Positions 63,278 to 64,000 of a DNA stretch of 64,000 bases are shown one piece after another. The notes under the pieces are model-generated. The model was given only the letters and a program-made list of their open reading frames with translations. It did not search any database and was not told where the DNA came from. Position 1 is the stretch's first letter. Each line of letters opens with the position of its first letter. The position numbers were made by a program, and so were the translations under genes. This stretch comes from Stemphylium vesicarium (lineage: Eukaryota; Ascomycota; Dothideomycetes; Pleosporales; Pleosporaceae): NCBI GenBank assembly GCA_004380135.1, contig QXCR01000004.1, positions 62,001 to 126,000 on the forward strand, written 5' to 3'.

Positions 63278-64000
63278 CTATGAGCAATGCTTCAGAGTGG
63301 CTGCAGCAAGCTTTTTCTGCGCTTCGTCTCCGAGGGCGGCAGAGTCGACCTCTTGTATAGCTTGCCCAATAGCCAATGTCGTCTTCACGTTTCCGCCATC
63401 CACGTGGACCAGCCCGTTCCGGCCCACTGTGACTTCAAAGCCGACTTTTGCGCCCATGGTCTCCAACAACGTTATGCCACCTCTTGCTGCAAGCATCCTC
63501 CTCGCCATGCCCAAGCTGATTTTGAACACCATTCCGCCTTTCAAGAGGCCGAGTCCTTCCCCCTTCCCGGTAGAAGGGTCGACGCAGGTGAGTTCGAATG
63601 GAAGGTCCTTGCCGGCGCTAGCGACGCGACAGTATACTAGAGAGTTTGGAGGAAGCTGAGGCCTGGTCTTCTTGGTCGCGCCCTCGAATGCCAGGTGGGG
63701 GAGCGTTGCTGGAGGCGTGTTTGGGGTGAGGAGGCAGCTGAAGTTCTCGGCGGCAGATCCATTGACAGTCGCAATGACGAGGTCACCGGCGAAAGGAAGA
63801 TACTATGGAGAATGTGAGCGGTTGCGCAGAGTATAAATGGAGATATGGAGGTGCAGTACCCTTCCAGTGTTGTATTCTACAGAGGCAGCATTCTTCTTGT
63901 TGTCCGTAACCAACGCGCCCGCAATAGTGGCCATGACAGTGTCCGGGGGAATGTGTCGCAGACCAGGGCCAATTGTCAAAGTCTTCTTCTTGCCTGTTCC
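63278..64000 (-). CDS. RRP40: Exosome subunit RRP40-like, 5' end cut by window edge
   Basis: Visible exons are 64000-63860 (incomplete at the edge) and 63802-63278, about 222 residues. The N-terminal strand region reads LTIGPGLRHIPPDTVMATIAG and RYLPFAGDLVIATVNG, an S1/OB-like block of exosome cap proteins. After LVYCRVASAGKDLPFELTCVDP the KH domain appears: KGGMVFKISLGMARRML and AKVGFEVTVGRNGLVHVDGG. Rrp40 caps the RNA exosome ring and guides RNA to the Rrp44 and Rrp6 nucleases in nucleus and cytoplasm. The intron of 57 nt keeps frame. The start codon lies to the right of the window. Confidence 0.88.

Overview
The window is nuclear DNA of a filamentous ascomycete, most likely a dothideomycete of the Pleosporales type (inference). 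The sequence shows protein genes with short spliceosomal introns (mostly 49-139 nt, GT..AG, often with a CTAAC/CTGAC branch point). The gene set is fungal: Zn2Cys6 regulator, AA11 chitin LPMO, GH43 xylosidase, Tea1/KelA kelch protein, KOG1 and Swc3. I saw no tRNA, rRNA, transposon or CRISPR array.

Left part (1-20.6 kb): a divergent septin-type GTPase cut by the left edge, a G3BP/Bre5-like NTF2+RRM protein, and a monocarboxylate-type MFS permease followed in the same direction by a Zn2Cys6 regulator. Then come a small membrane protein, two head-to-head FAD oxidoreductase paralogues of the DHCR24/DIMINUTO type, a 1115-residue coiled-coil protein and a 139-residue membrane protein.

Middle part (20.7-43 kb): a WD40 protein whose frame is broken by one in-frame TAG where Trp is expected, a membrane fatty-acid desaturase, an E2-fold protein lacking the catalytic cysteine, a secreted class 3 lipase, a KP/EP-repeat zinc-finger-like protein and a large orphan membrane glycoprotein. 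These are followed by an AA11 LPMO with an X278-like tail module, a Mid2/WSC-like wall-stress-type membrane protein, a Swc3-like chromatin subunit and a GH43 beta-xylosidase with an XlnR-type GGCTAAA site upstream.

Right part (43-64 kb): mostly housekeeping genes. They are Vps5 (retromer SNX-BAR), a hotdog thioesterase, a mitochondrial-type single-span protein, an unknown 532-residue protein, Tea1/KelA, KOG1/Raptor, cytosolic Asp-tRNA synthetase and RRP40 (cut by the right edge). Genes are independently transcribed, and I see no biosynthetic cluster. The most unusual points are the TAG codon in the WD40 gene, the cysteine-less E2, and the unresolved first junction of the GH43 gene. Exon joins were derived by hand from splice motifs and reading-frame continuity; family names rest on remembered motifs, not on searches.
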